Below, piece by piece: positions 33,419-41,945 of a stretch of DNA of 64,000 nt (positions are counted from its first letter, which is position 1; each line of letters starts with the position of its first letter). Both the position numbers and the translations under genes were made by a program. The notes beneath the pieces are model-generated. The model did no database searches. It was not told the DNA's origin and was given only the letters and a program-made list of their open reading frames with translations. Source of the stretch: Arthrobacter sp. ISL-48 (GTDB taxonomy: Bacteria > Actinomycetota > Actinomycetes > Actinomycetales > Micrococcaceae); assembly GCF_018613805.1 (NCBI RefSeq), contig NZ_JAGGPL010000004.1, forward strand, positions 62,001 to 126,000. The letters are read 5' to 3'.

Positions 33419-34603
33419 GTGTTTGGCTTGACCGTTCTGGACCTGGCCTTGATCCTGGCGCTACTGTCCTATCTGATCTATGGCCTGCGCAACGGCTTCC
33501 TGGTTACCCTCGGCGGGATTGCCGGGTTTGCTGCCGGCGCGGTGGCAGCGTTTTTCGCCGTGCCGCTGGTCAGCGGTTACGTCACCGATCCCGGCTGGAG
33601 GCTTACCGCCACAGTGGCTGCCGCCGTCGTCCTTGTGGCTCTGGGACACGGGCTGGGCACGATGATCGGGCGGAATATCCGCGGCGCCGTGCGGATCAGG
33701 CCCCTGCGCGCCGTGGACCGCCTCGTGGGCGGGGCCGTTAGCGTTGTGGTCTCCGCCCTGGTCATGTCCATGCTCGCCTTCAGCATCGGCTCCCTCGGTG
33801 TGCCGTTCGTGTCGCAACAGCTGGCCGAGTCCAAGGTGATCCGGTTCATTGACGGTCTGACGCCAGTCCCGGTGAAGGCAACCATGGCGCAACTGCGTTC
33901 CACGGTGATCGGCAACGGCATTCCTACGCTGCTTGAAGGGCTCGCGCCGGGCCAACCCGTGGCCATTCCCAATGCCAGCACGGACACACCGGCGCTGAAC
34001 AGGGCCGGCGAGTCCGTACTGAAAATCGCCGGGACCGCGTACCAGTGCGGCCAGAACCAGACCGGTACCGGCTTTGTGGTGTCGCCCGGGCGCGTCGTGA
34101 CGAATGCCCATGTGGTGGCGGGCGTGTCGCAGCCGGTGGTGGAGGTTCCCAGCGGGGGAGCGATGCCCGGCCGGGTGGTCTACTTCGACACGAAACATGA
34201 TCTTGCCGTCCTGGCAGTTGACGGACTGCCCGCCAAACCGCTTGCCCTGAGCCCCGACCTCCCGAACGGCAGCCCGGCCGCCTTCGCAGGGTATCCGCAC
34301 GGCGGGCCGCTCCAGTCCAAGCCGGCAACAGTCCAGGACATCAGCACCGTGCTGGTGCCGGATATTTACGGCAACAACTCGGCACCCGAGGACATCTACC
34401 GCCTGGCCGGGGACGTCCAGCCAGGAAACTCCGGCGGCCCGCTGCTCACCACCGAAGGCCAGGTGGCAGGTGTGATCTTCGCCAAGGCAACCTCCGATGC
34501 CGAGGTCGGCTTCGCCATCACCATGGACGACCTCACCCCGGTTGCTTCCCAGGCTCCAGGGCTCAGCGCGCCGGTGTCATCCGGGCAGTGCATCCAGAAA
34601 TAG
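33419..34603 (+). CDS. MarP-type membrane serine protease (CvpA + trypsin-like)
   Basis: A 394-residue protein with four N-terminal membrane helices of the CvpA/colicin V production type (about 1-130) and an exported chymotrypsin-fold protease. The catalytic triad is visible: His in VVTNAHVVAG, Asp in KHDLAVLAV, Ser in QPGNSGGPLL. Cysteines in YQCGQN and at the C-terminus (GQCIQK) match the redox-sensitive disulfide known in MarP (Rv3671c), which protects mycobacteria against acid and oxidative stress. GTG at 33419 follows AAGGAG by five bases. Position next to the Crp gene agrees with the mycobacterial locus. Confidence 0.9.
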   Translation: MFGLTVLDLALILALLSYLIYGLRNGFLVTLGGIAGFAAGAVAAFFAVPLVSGYVTDPGWRLTATVAAAVVLVALGHGLGTMIGRNIRGAVRIRPLRAVDRLVGGAVSVVVSALVMSMLAFSIGSLGVPFVSQQLAESKVIRFIDGLTPVPVKATMAQLRSTVIGNGIPTLLEGLAPGQPVAIPNASTDTPALNRAGESVLKIAGTAYQCGQNQTGTGFVVSPGRVVTNAHVVAGVSQPVVEVPSGGAMPGRVVYFDTKHDLAVLAVDGLPAKPLALSPDLPNGSPAAFAGYPHGGPLQSKPATVQDISTVLVPDIYGNNSAPEDIYRLAGDVQPGNSGGPLLTTEGQVAGVIFAKATSDAEVGFAITMDDLTPVASQAPGLSAPVSSGQCIQK

Positions 34604-34654
34604 GCAGGCCTTCACGGGACAGGAGGCTGGGCCCGCCCAAGGTGGCACTCGCCC

Positions 34655-35481
34655 TCAAAGCCATTCAAGGCTTTGGCCGTGCGGGCCGGTAATGGCTACC
34701 GGCAGTCCGTTGTGCATGAGCAGGAACCTGCCCATGATCCTTTCCGGATCCACCTCCGGGACCACGTTGGAGCCGTCCTCCTGGTCGATCACCATGCGCC
34801 CCTCGTTGGACAGCCAATGACACCCCCGGCCAGCCCTGAGTTCCTGGATGGTCTGGCGGAAACGGGATCGGCCGTCGGCGCTGAGGTAGGCCATCACAGC
34901 ACTGTGGAACACCACCAGGGCGGCGTCGGCGGGCGCCTGCGCGGCCAGGTGAACCAGCCGGTTGTTGAGGTCTCCGGCCACGATCAGTGGAGGTTCCTTC
35001 GCTGCAATGGCCACGGCCTGGCGCAGCCTCCGAAGACGGAATTCCTGCTCCGGCCAGACGAGTGCTTCCAGCCAGGCGACGTCGTCGGCGTCGTTCACAT
35101 CCAGGGGGTTCAGGTCGATGCCTGCCCGCCATGCCACCTCCGGGACTTCGGCAGGCAAGGGCACCGGTCCCTTGGTGGCGCACCTCAGCACGGGAGCCTC
35201 ACCTTGCGTTCCCGCGGGAAGGGGGGACAGCCGCGTGACAGTTGTGCCGTCGTCGAACTCGTAGCTGTAGCGGTCCGGGAAAAGCGCCGTGCGGCCGCCA
35301 GCAAGAGGTTGGGCTGGCGCTTGTCGTGCGGCCAAACGTCGATCCAGGAGACCAGCTCCGGGTCGTCGGCGATGCCAAGCGTCCACTCCGCGTAGCAGGG
35401 GGAGGATTCCGGTGCCTCGACCAGGCCAAAATGCCGGTACCACGCGGCGGTGCGGCTGGCCGTCTCCGGCCCGGGGGCCAT
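34655..35481 (-). pseudogene. DUF2332-family gene, broken by an internal deletion
   Basis: The N-terminal part (35481 to about 35292) reads ESSPCYAEWTLGIADDPELV ... RQPNLLLAAARR, the typical beginning of DUF2332 proteins. The C-terminal part (about 35288-34655) is in another frame: ALFPDRYSYEFDDGT, VAWRAGIDLNPLDVNDADDV, LVVFHSAVMAYLS. Intact members are around 330-350 residues; some 70 residues between the two parts are absent, including the segment before the PDRYSYE motif, and the length (827 nt) is not divisible by three. Upstream, aroQ ends two bases before its ATG. Function of the family is unknown. The same type of lesion affects dctA at 14196. Confidence 0.75.
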
Positions 35482-35483
35482 GG

Positions 35484-35939
35484 CTACAGGGCTTCGGCCA
35501 GGTAATCGATGGCGAGCTTGTAGCCGAACACGCCGGCGCCCACGATGACGGCCGAGCAGACCGGCGACAGGAAGGAGTGGTGCCGGAACTCCTCGCGCTG
35601 GTGCACATTGGTGATGTGGACCTCGACGGCGGGCAACTGCACCGCCGCCAGGGCGTCCCGGAGGGCGACGGAGGTGTGCGTGAAAGCTCCTGCGTTGAGC
35701 ACAATTCCGACGGCGGTTCCCCGGGCCGCGTGGATGGCGTCCAGCAGGACGCCTTCATGGTTGGACTGGACGCAGTCCACCGTGAAGCCGTGCCCCTCAG
35801 CAGCGGTGCGGGCCAGCTGCTCCACATCGGCAAGGGTGGACGTGCCATATTTTTCCGGTTCGCGGGTTCCCAGCAGGTTCAGGTTGGGTCCGTTCATCAC
35901 GAGGATGGTGCCGCGGCCGGCGGTGGTGGCTTCAGTCAT
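35484..35939 (-). CDS. aroQ: 3-dehydroquinate dehydratase, type II
   Basis: A 151-residue dodecameric-type dehydroquinase acting in the shikimate pathway (3-dehydroquinate to 3-dehydroshikimate). Motifs are [18 protein letters not shown] with the catalytic Tyr and flexible loop, [28 protein letters not shown] and [19 protein letters not shown] with the catalytic His. The start at 35939 fits family length; TAGATT stands 7 nt upstream on the minus strand, pointing to a leaderless start. The longer open frame upstream (28 codons) has no homology. No other shikimate gene is close by. Confidence 0.92.
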   Translation of the reverse strand: MTEATTAGRGTILVMNGPNLNLLGTREPEKYGTSTLADVEQLARTAAEGHGFTVDCVQSNHEGVLLDAIHAARGTAVGIVLNAGAFTHTSVALRDALAAVQLPAVEVHITNVHQREEFRHHSFLSPVCSAVIVGAGVFGYKLAIDYLAEAL

Positions 35940-36033
35940 GGTTGCAAATCTATCGCCTGCGCTGGCCTGCCGTGCATTCTTTACTGCCCGGGCTTGCGGG
36001 CCGGGAAATGCAGGGCAGGCCAACCAAGGGCTG

Positions 36034-38226
36034 CTAGAGCGCGGTAAACCTCAGCAGGACGGCGTGTTCCGGGTTGAGGATGGGCATGGGCAGGCCTACT
36101 TCGGCCAGGAACCGGCCGTTGGCCTCAGCGCCGTCTGCCAGCCATGCAGGAGGCTGGACCTGGGTGTAGTTCTGCGCGTAGTCGGCGTCTGCGGGTGTCG
36201 GGAAGATGGCATCGACCTGGTACGTGCGGTCCGGTTCGAGCCCTGGAACGGTGATCCGACCAGGCTGCTCTGCGAAGGCGGTGCGGGTGCTGACCAAGGC
36301 GAAGAGAGCCGCCGTCGTGCCGGCATCGGCAGGCGCGGGAGTTACCACCCCGTGCAGGAGCAGGGTTTCATCCGGGACATCCGCGCGGACCATCCGGCCG
36401 CTGTGGATGAGCCCCCGGTGCTCCTTATAGAGCGCGATGAAGCGCTTGAGCTCCTCCCGCTGTTCGCCCTGAAGCTCCCGGACGTCCCATTCCATGCCGA
36501 AGTGCCCGAACAGCGCCGTGATGGCGCGGAAAGACAGATCGTGGGTGCGGGCCGTGGTGTGGGAGGTGGTGGGGCCGACGTGCCCGCCGACCAGTTCCGG
36601 TGGGACAACCAGTCCGGTCCAGCGCTGGATGCTCTGCCGCTCGAGGGCATCGTTGCAGTCCGACGCCCAGATCCGGTCCGTGCGCTCGAGGATGCCCAGG
36701 TCCACCCGGGCGCCGCCGGAGGAGCAGCTTTCAATCTCGACGCCGGGGTGGGCCTTGCGGAGCTCGTCAAAGAGACGGTAGGCGGCCAGGGTCTGCTCAT
36801 GGACGGAAGAGCGTCCCGCATGGCCGTGCTCGGTCAGGTCGCGGTTCTGGTCCCACTTGAGGTAGCTGATGTTGTGCTGCGTCAGCAAGGAGTCGATCCG
36901 GTCAAAGATATACTGCCAGGCTTCCGGGTTCACCAGGTCGATGACGTGCTGGGTCCGCCACTCCACGGGGAGCCGTCCGCCGTCCTTGTGTGAAAGCACG
37001 GCCGGGCCAACAATCCAGCCGGGGTGTGCCCGGGCGATGTCGGAATCAAGGTTTATCATTTCCGGCTCTACCCACAGTCCAAATTCCATCCCGCGTGAGG
37101 TGACCGCCTCGACCAGCGGAGTGAGGCCGGCGGGCCACACCGACTCGTCCACATACCAGTCGCCCAGCCCTGCGCGGTCGTTGCGGCGTCCACGGAACCA
37201 GCCGTCGTCGAGCACAAAACGCTCCACGCCCAGCTCGGCGGCTGATTCAGCCAGCTCCACCAGCGTGTTCAGGTCGTGGTCGAAGTAGACCGCTTCCCAG
37301 GTGTTGAGCACCACGGGACGCGGTTTTCCCGGCTGGGTGGCAGCGCCCGGGGCCGGCAGGACGTGGTGCGGGCGGGAGCGGAACCAGCTGTAGAACGCCT
37401 CGCTGATGCCGTCCAGTCCACGGCCTGAGTAGGCGGCGAAGAGTGGTGGCGTCGTGTAGCTGCCGCCGGGCTGGAGAATGACTTCGGCGGGTCCCAGCAG
37501 TTCGGAGCCGCCGATCATGGTGCGGCCGTCTCCGATGCTGTCCGCGAATTGTTCGTGGTTTCCGCTCCAGGCCAGGTGGGTGGCCCAGACCTTGCCATGG
37601 CGGTTACCGAAGCCTTCCGTGCCCGCCGCGAACAGCAGCGAGGAATCGTGGCCGGTGCGGCCGTGCCGGCCGGTCCGGACCCAGGTCCCTTGCTGGATAG
37701 ACCGGCGCTGGGGGTGGTTTTCCCGGCACCAGCGACCGGTCAGGTCAAGGAGTTCGACGGCGTCCGGCGCCACCGGGAGGACCGTGGCCAGTTCGTCGAG
37801 CTGGTAGGGCGTGGTGCCGTCGTTGGTGACGGAGTGCCGGAGTTCCAGCAGGCCTCCGTCGTGGAGTGTCAGGAAGGACCGGACGGTAATGCCGGCGCCT
37901 GCGTCGGACTGCACGATGATCGCCGAGTTGCGCGCAGTGGAAGCCGTTACGACGCGGAGGCGGACGGAGAAGTCGAAGCCGGAAACGCCGTCCAGGACAC
38001 GGTGGCCCCGTAGTGCCGGCCTGCCCCGCCAGGCGGAGGATGCCTGCGGCAGCAGGCCGGCTGGAACGTTAGCATCAACGGCGGAGTGGGGGACGGGTTC
38101 GCCCAGGATGGCGAGGTCCGGCAGGGCGGCGCCTAGATCGGCGCCCCAATGGATAATCTCGGCCTCCCCGCTGTTGAAACTGATCACCAGGCTGGTGCCG
38201 GCGGTACGGAGGTGGAGCGGATCCAT
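36034..38226 (-). CDS. Alpha-galactosidase, GH36
   Basis: A 730-residue glycoside hydrolase family 36 enzyme, cytoplasmic, cleaving terminal alpha-galactose from melibiose or raffinose-type sugars. An N-terminal beta-sandwich covers about 1-300. The TIM barrel carries [22 protein letters not shown], the nucleophile Asp in [10 protein letters not shown], and the acid/base Asp in [29 protein letters not shown] is also diagnostic. Start at 38226 is preferred over an ATG 24 nt upstream because AAAGAGA precedes it at usable distance; both give the same enzyme. Last gene of the leftward sugar operon, after the ABC importer. Confidence 0.92.
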   Translation of the reverse strand: MDPLHLRTAGTSLVISFNSGEAEIIHWGADLGAALPDLAILGEPVPHSAVDANVPAGLLPQASSAWRGRPALRGHRVLDGVSGFDFSVRLRVVTASTARNSAIIVQSDAGAGITVRSFLTLHDGGLLELRHSVTNDGTTPYQLDELATVLPVAPDAVELLDLTGRWCRENHPQRRSIQQGTWVRTGRHGRTGHDSSLLFAAGTEGFGNRHGKVWATHLAWSGNHEQFADSIGDGRTMIGGSELLGPAEVILQPGGSYTTPPLFAAYSGRGLDGISEAFYSWFRSRPHHVLPAPGAATQPGKPRPVVLNTWEAVYFDHDLNTLVELAESAAELGVERFVLDDGWFRGRRNDRAGLGDWYVDESVWPAGLTPLVEAVTSRGMEFGLWVEPEMINLDSDIARAHPGWIVGPAVLSHKDGGRLPVEWRTQHVIDLVNPEAWQYIFDRIDSLLTQHNISYLKWDQNRDLTEHGHAGRSSVHEQTLAAYRLFDELRKAHPGVEIESCSSGGARVDLGILERTDRIWASDCNDALERQSIQRWTGLVVPPELVGGHVGPTTSHTTARTHDLSFRAITALFGHFGMEWDVRELQGEQREELKRFIALYKEHRGLIHSGRMVRADVPDETLLLHGVVTPAPADAGTTAALFALVSTRTAFAEQPGRITVPGLEPDRTYQVDAIFPTPADADYAQNYTQVQPPAWLADGAEANGRFLAEVGLPMPILNPEHAVLLRFTAL

Positions 38227-38306
38227 AGGTGAGTCTCTTTCGGTAATCATGGTGTGCGTTCTGTGATGTGGATATGTTGCAGGTGATGCTTCTGGACAGG
38301 TGGGAG

Positions 38307-38348
38307 TCCGGATGCCGCCGTCGCGAGGAGGGGACGGCGGCATCCGGA
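38307..38348 (-). other. Long hairpin between the solute-binding protein and alpha-galactosidase genes
   Basis: A perfect 16-bp stem (38307-38322 with 38333-38348) with a ten-base loop. No T-tract follows. Placed after the binding-protein gene, it would stabilise that part of the mRNA or reduce read-through into the enzyme gene. Confidence 0.7.
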
Positions 38349-38352
38349 CCAG

Positions 38353-38378
38353 GTGACTGCGGCCACACCCGCAGTCAC
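38353..38378 (-). other. Second hairpin after the solute-binding protein gene
   Basis: A perfect 10-bp stem, GTGACTGCGG (38353-38362) with CCGCAGTCAC (38369-38378), six-base loop, 19 nt after the stop of the binding-protein gene. It is the first of two hairpins met by the polymerase. Confidence 0.65.
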
Positions 38379-38397
38379 GCTTTGTGGGGAGTTGCGC

Positions 38398-39738
38398 CTA
38401 CTTGAAGAGCGCGTTGACCTGGTCGTTGGCTTCGGTGAGGGAGCTGGCGGGCTTCTTGCCGGAGAGGACAGCGTCCATTGCGGGCTTCATGATGCCCGCG
38501 ACCTTTGCGGCCTTGTCAGCGATGGGGAAGAGGAACGTGGTGCCGTCCTTGACCTGGGTCGTGAAGGCGCTGACGTCGACACCCTTGGCTTTGAACGCGT
38601 CCGCGGCCTTGTCGGAGGAGGTGGTGATGGCGGGGAACACTACGGCCTTGCCGGCCACGACGTCCTGGCAAGCTGTGGAGGCGAGGTACTCCACCCACTT
38701 GACCGATGCGGCGGGGTTCTTCGTACCGGCCCAGATGGAGTCAGCCAGGCCGTTGAACATGCTGGCCCGCTTCCCGTCAGGTCCCTTGGGGGTGGGGGCT
38801 ATTCCTGTTTCCACTCCCTTGTAGCTGGTGTACTGGCCGATCATCCAGGAGCCGCCGGTGTTGATGGCGGCCTTGCCTGCGCCGAAGTTATCGCTCACGC
38901 TGGCGCCAACCGTGGTTTCCAGTTTGGGCATGTAGCCCTTGTCCGCCAGTCCCGCCCACCAGGCAATGGTTTCCTGGAACTTGGGGTCGTCGAAGTTGAA
39001 TTTTGTGCCCCAGGGGTTCTTGTCCGTGTGGGTCCAGCCCATGGTGGCGGACAGGAAGCTCCATTGGGTCTGGCCATCTCCGCTGCCGGAGTTTTCCAGG
39101 CCCAGTCCGTAAACTGCCACGTTGTTCTTGTCGAAGCCGGCTTCGTCGCCGCGCTTGCCGTTCTTGTCAACGGTCAGGTGCGCGATGGCCTTTTCGTAGC
39201 TGCCGCCATCCTTGGGGTTCCAGTCGAGGCCCTTGAGTTGCTCTTCCGTGTAGCCGGCGTCTGCCACCAGCTTTTTGTTGTAGAACATGGCGATGGTGTC
39301 CCAGTCCTTGGGAAGGCCATAGCGCTTGCCGTCCTGGCCGACCCAAAGATCGCTCAGGCCCTTGTTGTAGATGTCAAGCTTGACGTTGTCGTTCTTGACG
39401 GCGTCGTCAAGGGACAGAAGCTGCTTCTTGGAGGCGAACTCCGGGTACTTGGCCAGGTGGTCCGTGAAAACGTCGGGGGCTGTTCCGGAAACAAAGCCGT
39501 TGGTCAGGGTGGTCCAGTAGTCGTCCCAGCCGCGCTGGGTGATTTTCACCTTGATGTCAGGGTTGGCCTTAGTGAAATCATCAGCGCACTGCTGGTAGGC
39601 GGGGAGCTGGTTGGCGTCCCAAAGCCAGTAGTTGATCTCACCCTTGGCCTCGGTAGAGGCGGGGGCGGACCCGCCGCAGGCGGATAGGGACAGGGCGATG
39701 ACGGCAGCAGCAGCGGCGACGCCAAGGGACTTTTTCAT
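38398..39738 (-). CDS. Sugar ABC transporter solute-binding lipoprotein
   Basis: A 446-residue extracellular binding protein of the type 1 (maltose-like) group. The signal peptide ends in a lipobox, IALSLSACGG, so the protein is a lipoprotein outside the membrane. The mature part has the usual two-domain pattern (INYWLWDANQLPAYQQCADDF, GLPKDWDTIAMFYNKKLV, INTGGSWMIGQY, AASVKWVEYLAS). AAAGG precedes the ATG by 7 nt. Third gene of the operon after the two permeases; linked to the GH36 gene downstream, so alpha-galactosides are the likely cargo. No ATPase gene is present, as is usual when a shared MsiK-type ATPase is used. Confidence 0.9.
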   Translation of the reverse strand: MKKSLGVAAAAAVIALSLSACGGSAPASTEAKGEINYWLWDANQLPAYQQCADDFTKANPDIKVKITQRGWDDYWTTLTNGFVSGTAPDVFTDHLAKYPEFASKKQLLSLDDAVKNDNVKLDIYNKGLSDLWVGQDGKRYGLPKDWDTIAMFYNKKLVADAGYTEEQLKGLDWNPKDGGSYEKAIAHLTVDKNGKRGDEAGFDKNNVAVYGLGLENSGSGDGQTQWSFLSATMGWTHTDKNPWGTKFNFDDPKFQETIAWWAGLADKGYMPKLETTVGASVSDNFGAGKAAINTGGSWMIGQYTSYKGVETGIAPTPKGPDGKRASMFNGLADSIWAGTKNPAASVKWVEYLASTACQDVVAGKAVVFPAITTSSDKAADAFKAKGVDVSAFTTQVKDGTTFLFPIADKAAKVAGIMKPAMDAVLSGKKPASSLTEANDQVNALFK

Positions 39739-39813
39739 GGTGGACCTTTCAGTTCTTGCAGGGGGTGCGGAAGGTAGGTGCGGGAAGGGAGTAGATGGAG
39801 CGGGTAAAGGTGG

Positions 39814-40755
39814 CTATTTGATGCCGGAGAAGCCGATGGAGTTCACGACCTTCTTGCCGAAGGCTATGAACAGCAGGAGGACAGGCAGGGCGGCAATGAG
39901 GGTTGCCGCCATCAGGCCGGACCAGTCCGGGGCGCCCTGCGGAGACTGGGACTTGAAGACGCCCAGGCCTACCGTGAGGACCCGGACGCTCTCGTCCTGG
40001 CCTACCAGGAGGGGCCAGAAGTACTCGTTCCAGGTGCCGATGAACGTCAACAGTGCCAGCGTGGCCAAGGGGGCGGCCGCGTTGGGCAGCACGATCTTGA
40101 AGTAGATGCGGAACTTGCTGGCGCCGTCGAGCATGGCGGCCTCTTCCACTTCCCGGGACATGCTCAGGAAAAATTGGCGCAGGAAGAAGATCGCGAAGGG
40201 TGTCATGAACAGGAACGGCAGGATGATGCCGGCATAGGTGTTCAGGAGGCCCAGGTTCTTGATCATCAGGAAGTTCGGCAATGCCGTGAAGATCGGAGGA
40301 ACCATCATGGTGGCCAGGAACAGGGCGAATACTTTCTCCCGGCCGGGCCAGCGTAGCCGGGAGAAGGCGTAGGCCGCCATGGAGCTGAAGAACACCTGAC
40401 CGACGGTGACCACGGTGGAAACTATGATGGAGCTGCGGAGGTACCACCAGAAGTTGATGGCCGCGCCGGATCCGCCCTCGGCTATTGCTTCCTCAGGAGT
40501 TTGCAGGCCCAGCACCCTTTTGAAGGCGCCCCAGCTAAAGTCGGCAGGCAGGAGGTTGCCGGCGTTGGCGGCGAGGGAATGGTTGCTGGAGAGGGCGGTG
40601 CGAAGCATCCACAGGAATGGCGAGATGGTGACAATCAACGCGATGACCACGAGGGTCCACGCTCCCGCGCGGCGCCAATTAAACGGCTTGCGCGGCTTGT
40701 TGATGACAGTGCGGGTGGAGGTGGCGTCTTGCCGGGAAGCAGTCGAAGTAGTCAT
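39814..40755 (-). CDS. Sugar ABC transporter permease, MalG type
   Basis: A 313-residue inner-membrane permease with six helices. The cytoplasmic EAA loop that touches the ATPase reads EEAAMLDGASKFRIYFKIVL. The N-terminal cytoplasmic tail of about 30 residues is basic. It starts 11 nt after the stop of the MalF-type gene and precedes the binding-protein gene by 75 nt. Works with 40767-41732 and 38398-39738 as an alpha-galactoside importer. Confidence 0.9.
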   Translation of the reverse strand: MTTSTASRQDATSTRTVINKPRKPFNWRRAGAWTLVVIALIVTISPFLWMLRTALSSNHSLAANAGNLLPADFSWGAFKRVLGLQTPEEAIAEGGSGAAINFWWYLRSSIIVSTVVTVGQVFFSSMAAYAFSRLRWPGREKVFALFLATMMVPPIFTALPNFLMIKNLGLLNTYAGIILPFLFMTPFAIFFLRQFFLSMSREVEEAAMLDGASKFRIYFKIVLPNAAAPLATLALLTFIGTWNEYFWPLLVGQDESVRVLTVGLGVFKSQSPQGAPDWSGLMAATLIAALPVLLLFIAFGKKVVNSIGFSGIK

Positions 40756-40766
40756 AAAGGGGGTCC

Positions 40767-41732
40767 TTAGTCCAGGTCCGATTCATTGCCCTTGAGGAAC
40801 TTCATTTGCACGAAGGCCACCAGGGCGAGGATGACGAAGAGGATGACGGAGAGCGCTGAGGCGTACCCGAAGTCCGACTCGGTGAAGGCTTTTTGGTAGA
40901 TGTACATCTGGATGACGCGGGAAGCGTTGATGGGACCGCCGCCGGTGGTAACGGCAACGGTGTCGAACACCTGGAAGGAGCCGATGACGGTGACAACCAG
41001 GACAAGCACCATGACCGGGCGCAGGAGCGGCATAGTGATGCTCCAGAACGTCCGGGTGGGAGACGCCCCGTCCAGGGATGCAACCTCATAAACGTGGCTG
41101 GGAATCGACTGCAGTCCGGCGAAGATCAGCAGGGCCGTGTAGCCCATGTGGCGCCAGACATTGACGAAGGCGATGGTGGGAATGGCCCATTGCTCGCTGC
41201 CGAAGAAAGCGATACGGGGCAAGCCCAGCCAACTGATGACCTCATTGACGATGCCGAGCTGGTAGTCGAGCATCCAAAACCACAACAGGGCAACGATGAC
41301 ATTGGCCACCAGGAACGGCAGGAGCAGAGCCCCACGGATGAATGTGGATTTAGCGACGCGGTGCATCAGGAGCGCCAGGCCGAGGGCAATCACCGTCTGG
41401 AAACCGATGTTCAGGCCCACATACTGCACAGTGACCGCCATGGCGTTCCAGAACAGCTCGTCGGAGAAAATAGTGGTGTAGTTCTTGAGCCCAATCCACG
41501 TGGGGTCTCCGAGGATGCTGTATTCGGTAAAGCTGAGGTAGACACCGCGGATCGTGGGGATCAGGAAGAAGAAGACGAAGCCGAGCATCGCCGGAAAAAT
41601 GAACACCATGGCGATCTTCAGGTCGCCCATGCGGTGAGTGATGCTTTTCCTGCCGCCGCTTCCGGTCTTTCCTGCTCTGGAGCGTGTTGCCCGGCCTGCC
41701 GGGTCTCGTTGCTGCTTTGTAAGGGTGGTCAT
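40767..41732 (-). CDS. Sugar ABC transporter permease, MalF type
   Basis: A 321-residue permease with six helices and the EAA loop VYEVASLDGASPTRTFWSITMPLL. An Arg/Lys-rich cytoplasmic tail of about 35 residues is at the front. Start at 41732 (MTTLTKQQRD) fits the family and has AAGGG 8 bases upstream; a longer frame of 24 codons would run into the operator region. It is the first gene of the leftward operon, whose promoter lies in the 213-bp gap facing the Gfo/Idh gene. Confidence 0.9.
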   Translation of the reverse strand: MTTLTKQQRDPAGRATRSRAGKTGSGGRKSITHRMGDLKIAMVFIFPAMLGFVFFFLIPTIRGVYLSFTEYSILGDPTWIGLKNYTTIFSDELFWNAMAVTVQYVGLNIGFQTVIALGLALLMHRVAKSTFIRGALLLPFLVANVIVALLWFWMLDYQLGIVNEVISWLGLPRIAFFGSEQWAIPTIAFVNVWRHMGYTALLIFAGLQSIPSHVYEVASLDGASPTRTFWSITMPLLRPVMVLVLVVTVIGSFQVFDTVAVTTGGGPINASRVIQMYIYQKAFTESDFGYASALSVILFVILALVAFVQMKFLKGNESDLD

Positions 41733-41750
41733 CTTCGACCCTTTCCTGAC

Positions 41751-41766
41751 TGTGATGTGGGTAACA
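41751..41766. promoter_or_regulatory. Possible GlxR/Crp site before the sugar ABC operon
   Basis: TGTGATGTGGGTAACA has a perfect left half and 4 of 5 bases in the right half of the Crp/GlxR consensus, 18 bp upstream of the MalF-type start. In this place it might repress, or lie in the untranslated leader. Confidence 0.4.
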
Positions 41767-41776
41767 ACTGACTGCA

Positions 41777-41792
41777 ATCTACACGAGTAGAT
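41777..41792. promoter_or_regulatory. LacI-type operator 1 (sugar operon)
   Basis: ATCTAC-ACGA-GTAGAT is a perfect 6-bp inverted repeat. Its right part (CGAGTAGATC) recurs at 41861-41870. A LacI-family gene follows the divergent dehydrogenase gene, so this is its likely target. Confidence 0.55.
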
Positions 41793-41854
41793 CTGGCCCG
41801 GCAAGTATTTCGCGTTACTTTTCCAGCAAAGTTTCTCTGGCCGTCCGGCGTCTG

Positions 41855-41905
41855 TTGACTCGAGTAGATCGCGGTGAAAGACTGAGACTCATGGAGAGCG
41901 CTTGC
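41855..41905. promoter_or_regulatory. LacI-type operator 2 and half-palindrome before the Gfo/Idh gene
   Basis: TTGACTCGAGTAGATC (41855-41870) shares CGAGTAGATC with operator 1; the centres are 78 bp apart, which would allow looping. TTGACT could also be the -35 of the rightward promoter. GAGAGCGCTTGC (41894-41905) is a 10/12 match to the GAGAGCGCTCTC palindrome typical of actinobacterial LacI sites. Confidence 0.45.
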
Positions 41906-41945
41906 CCGAGCGATTTCCCCGGGACATTCAGCGAAAGGTAAAACA

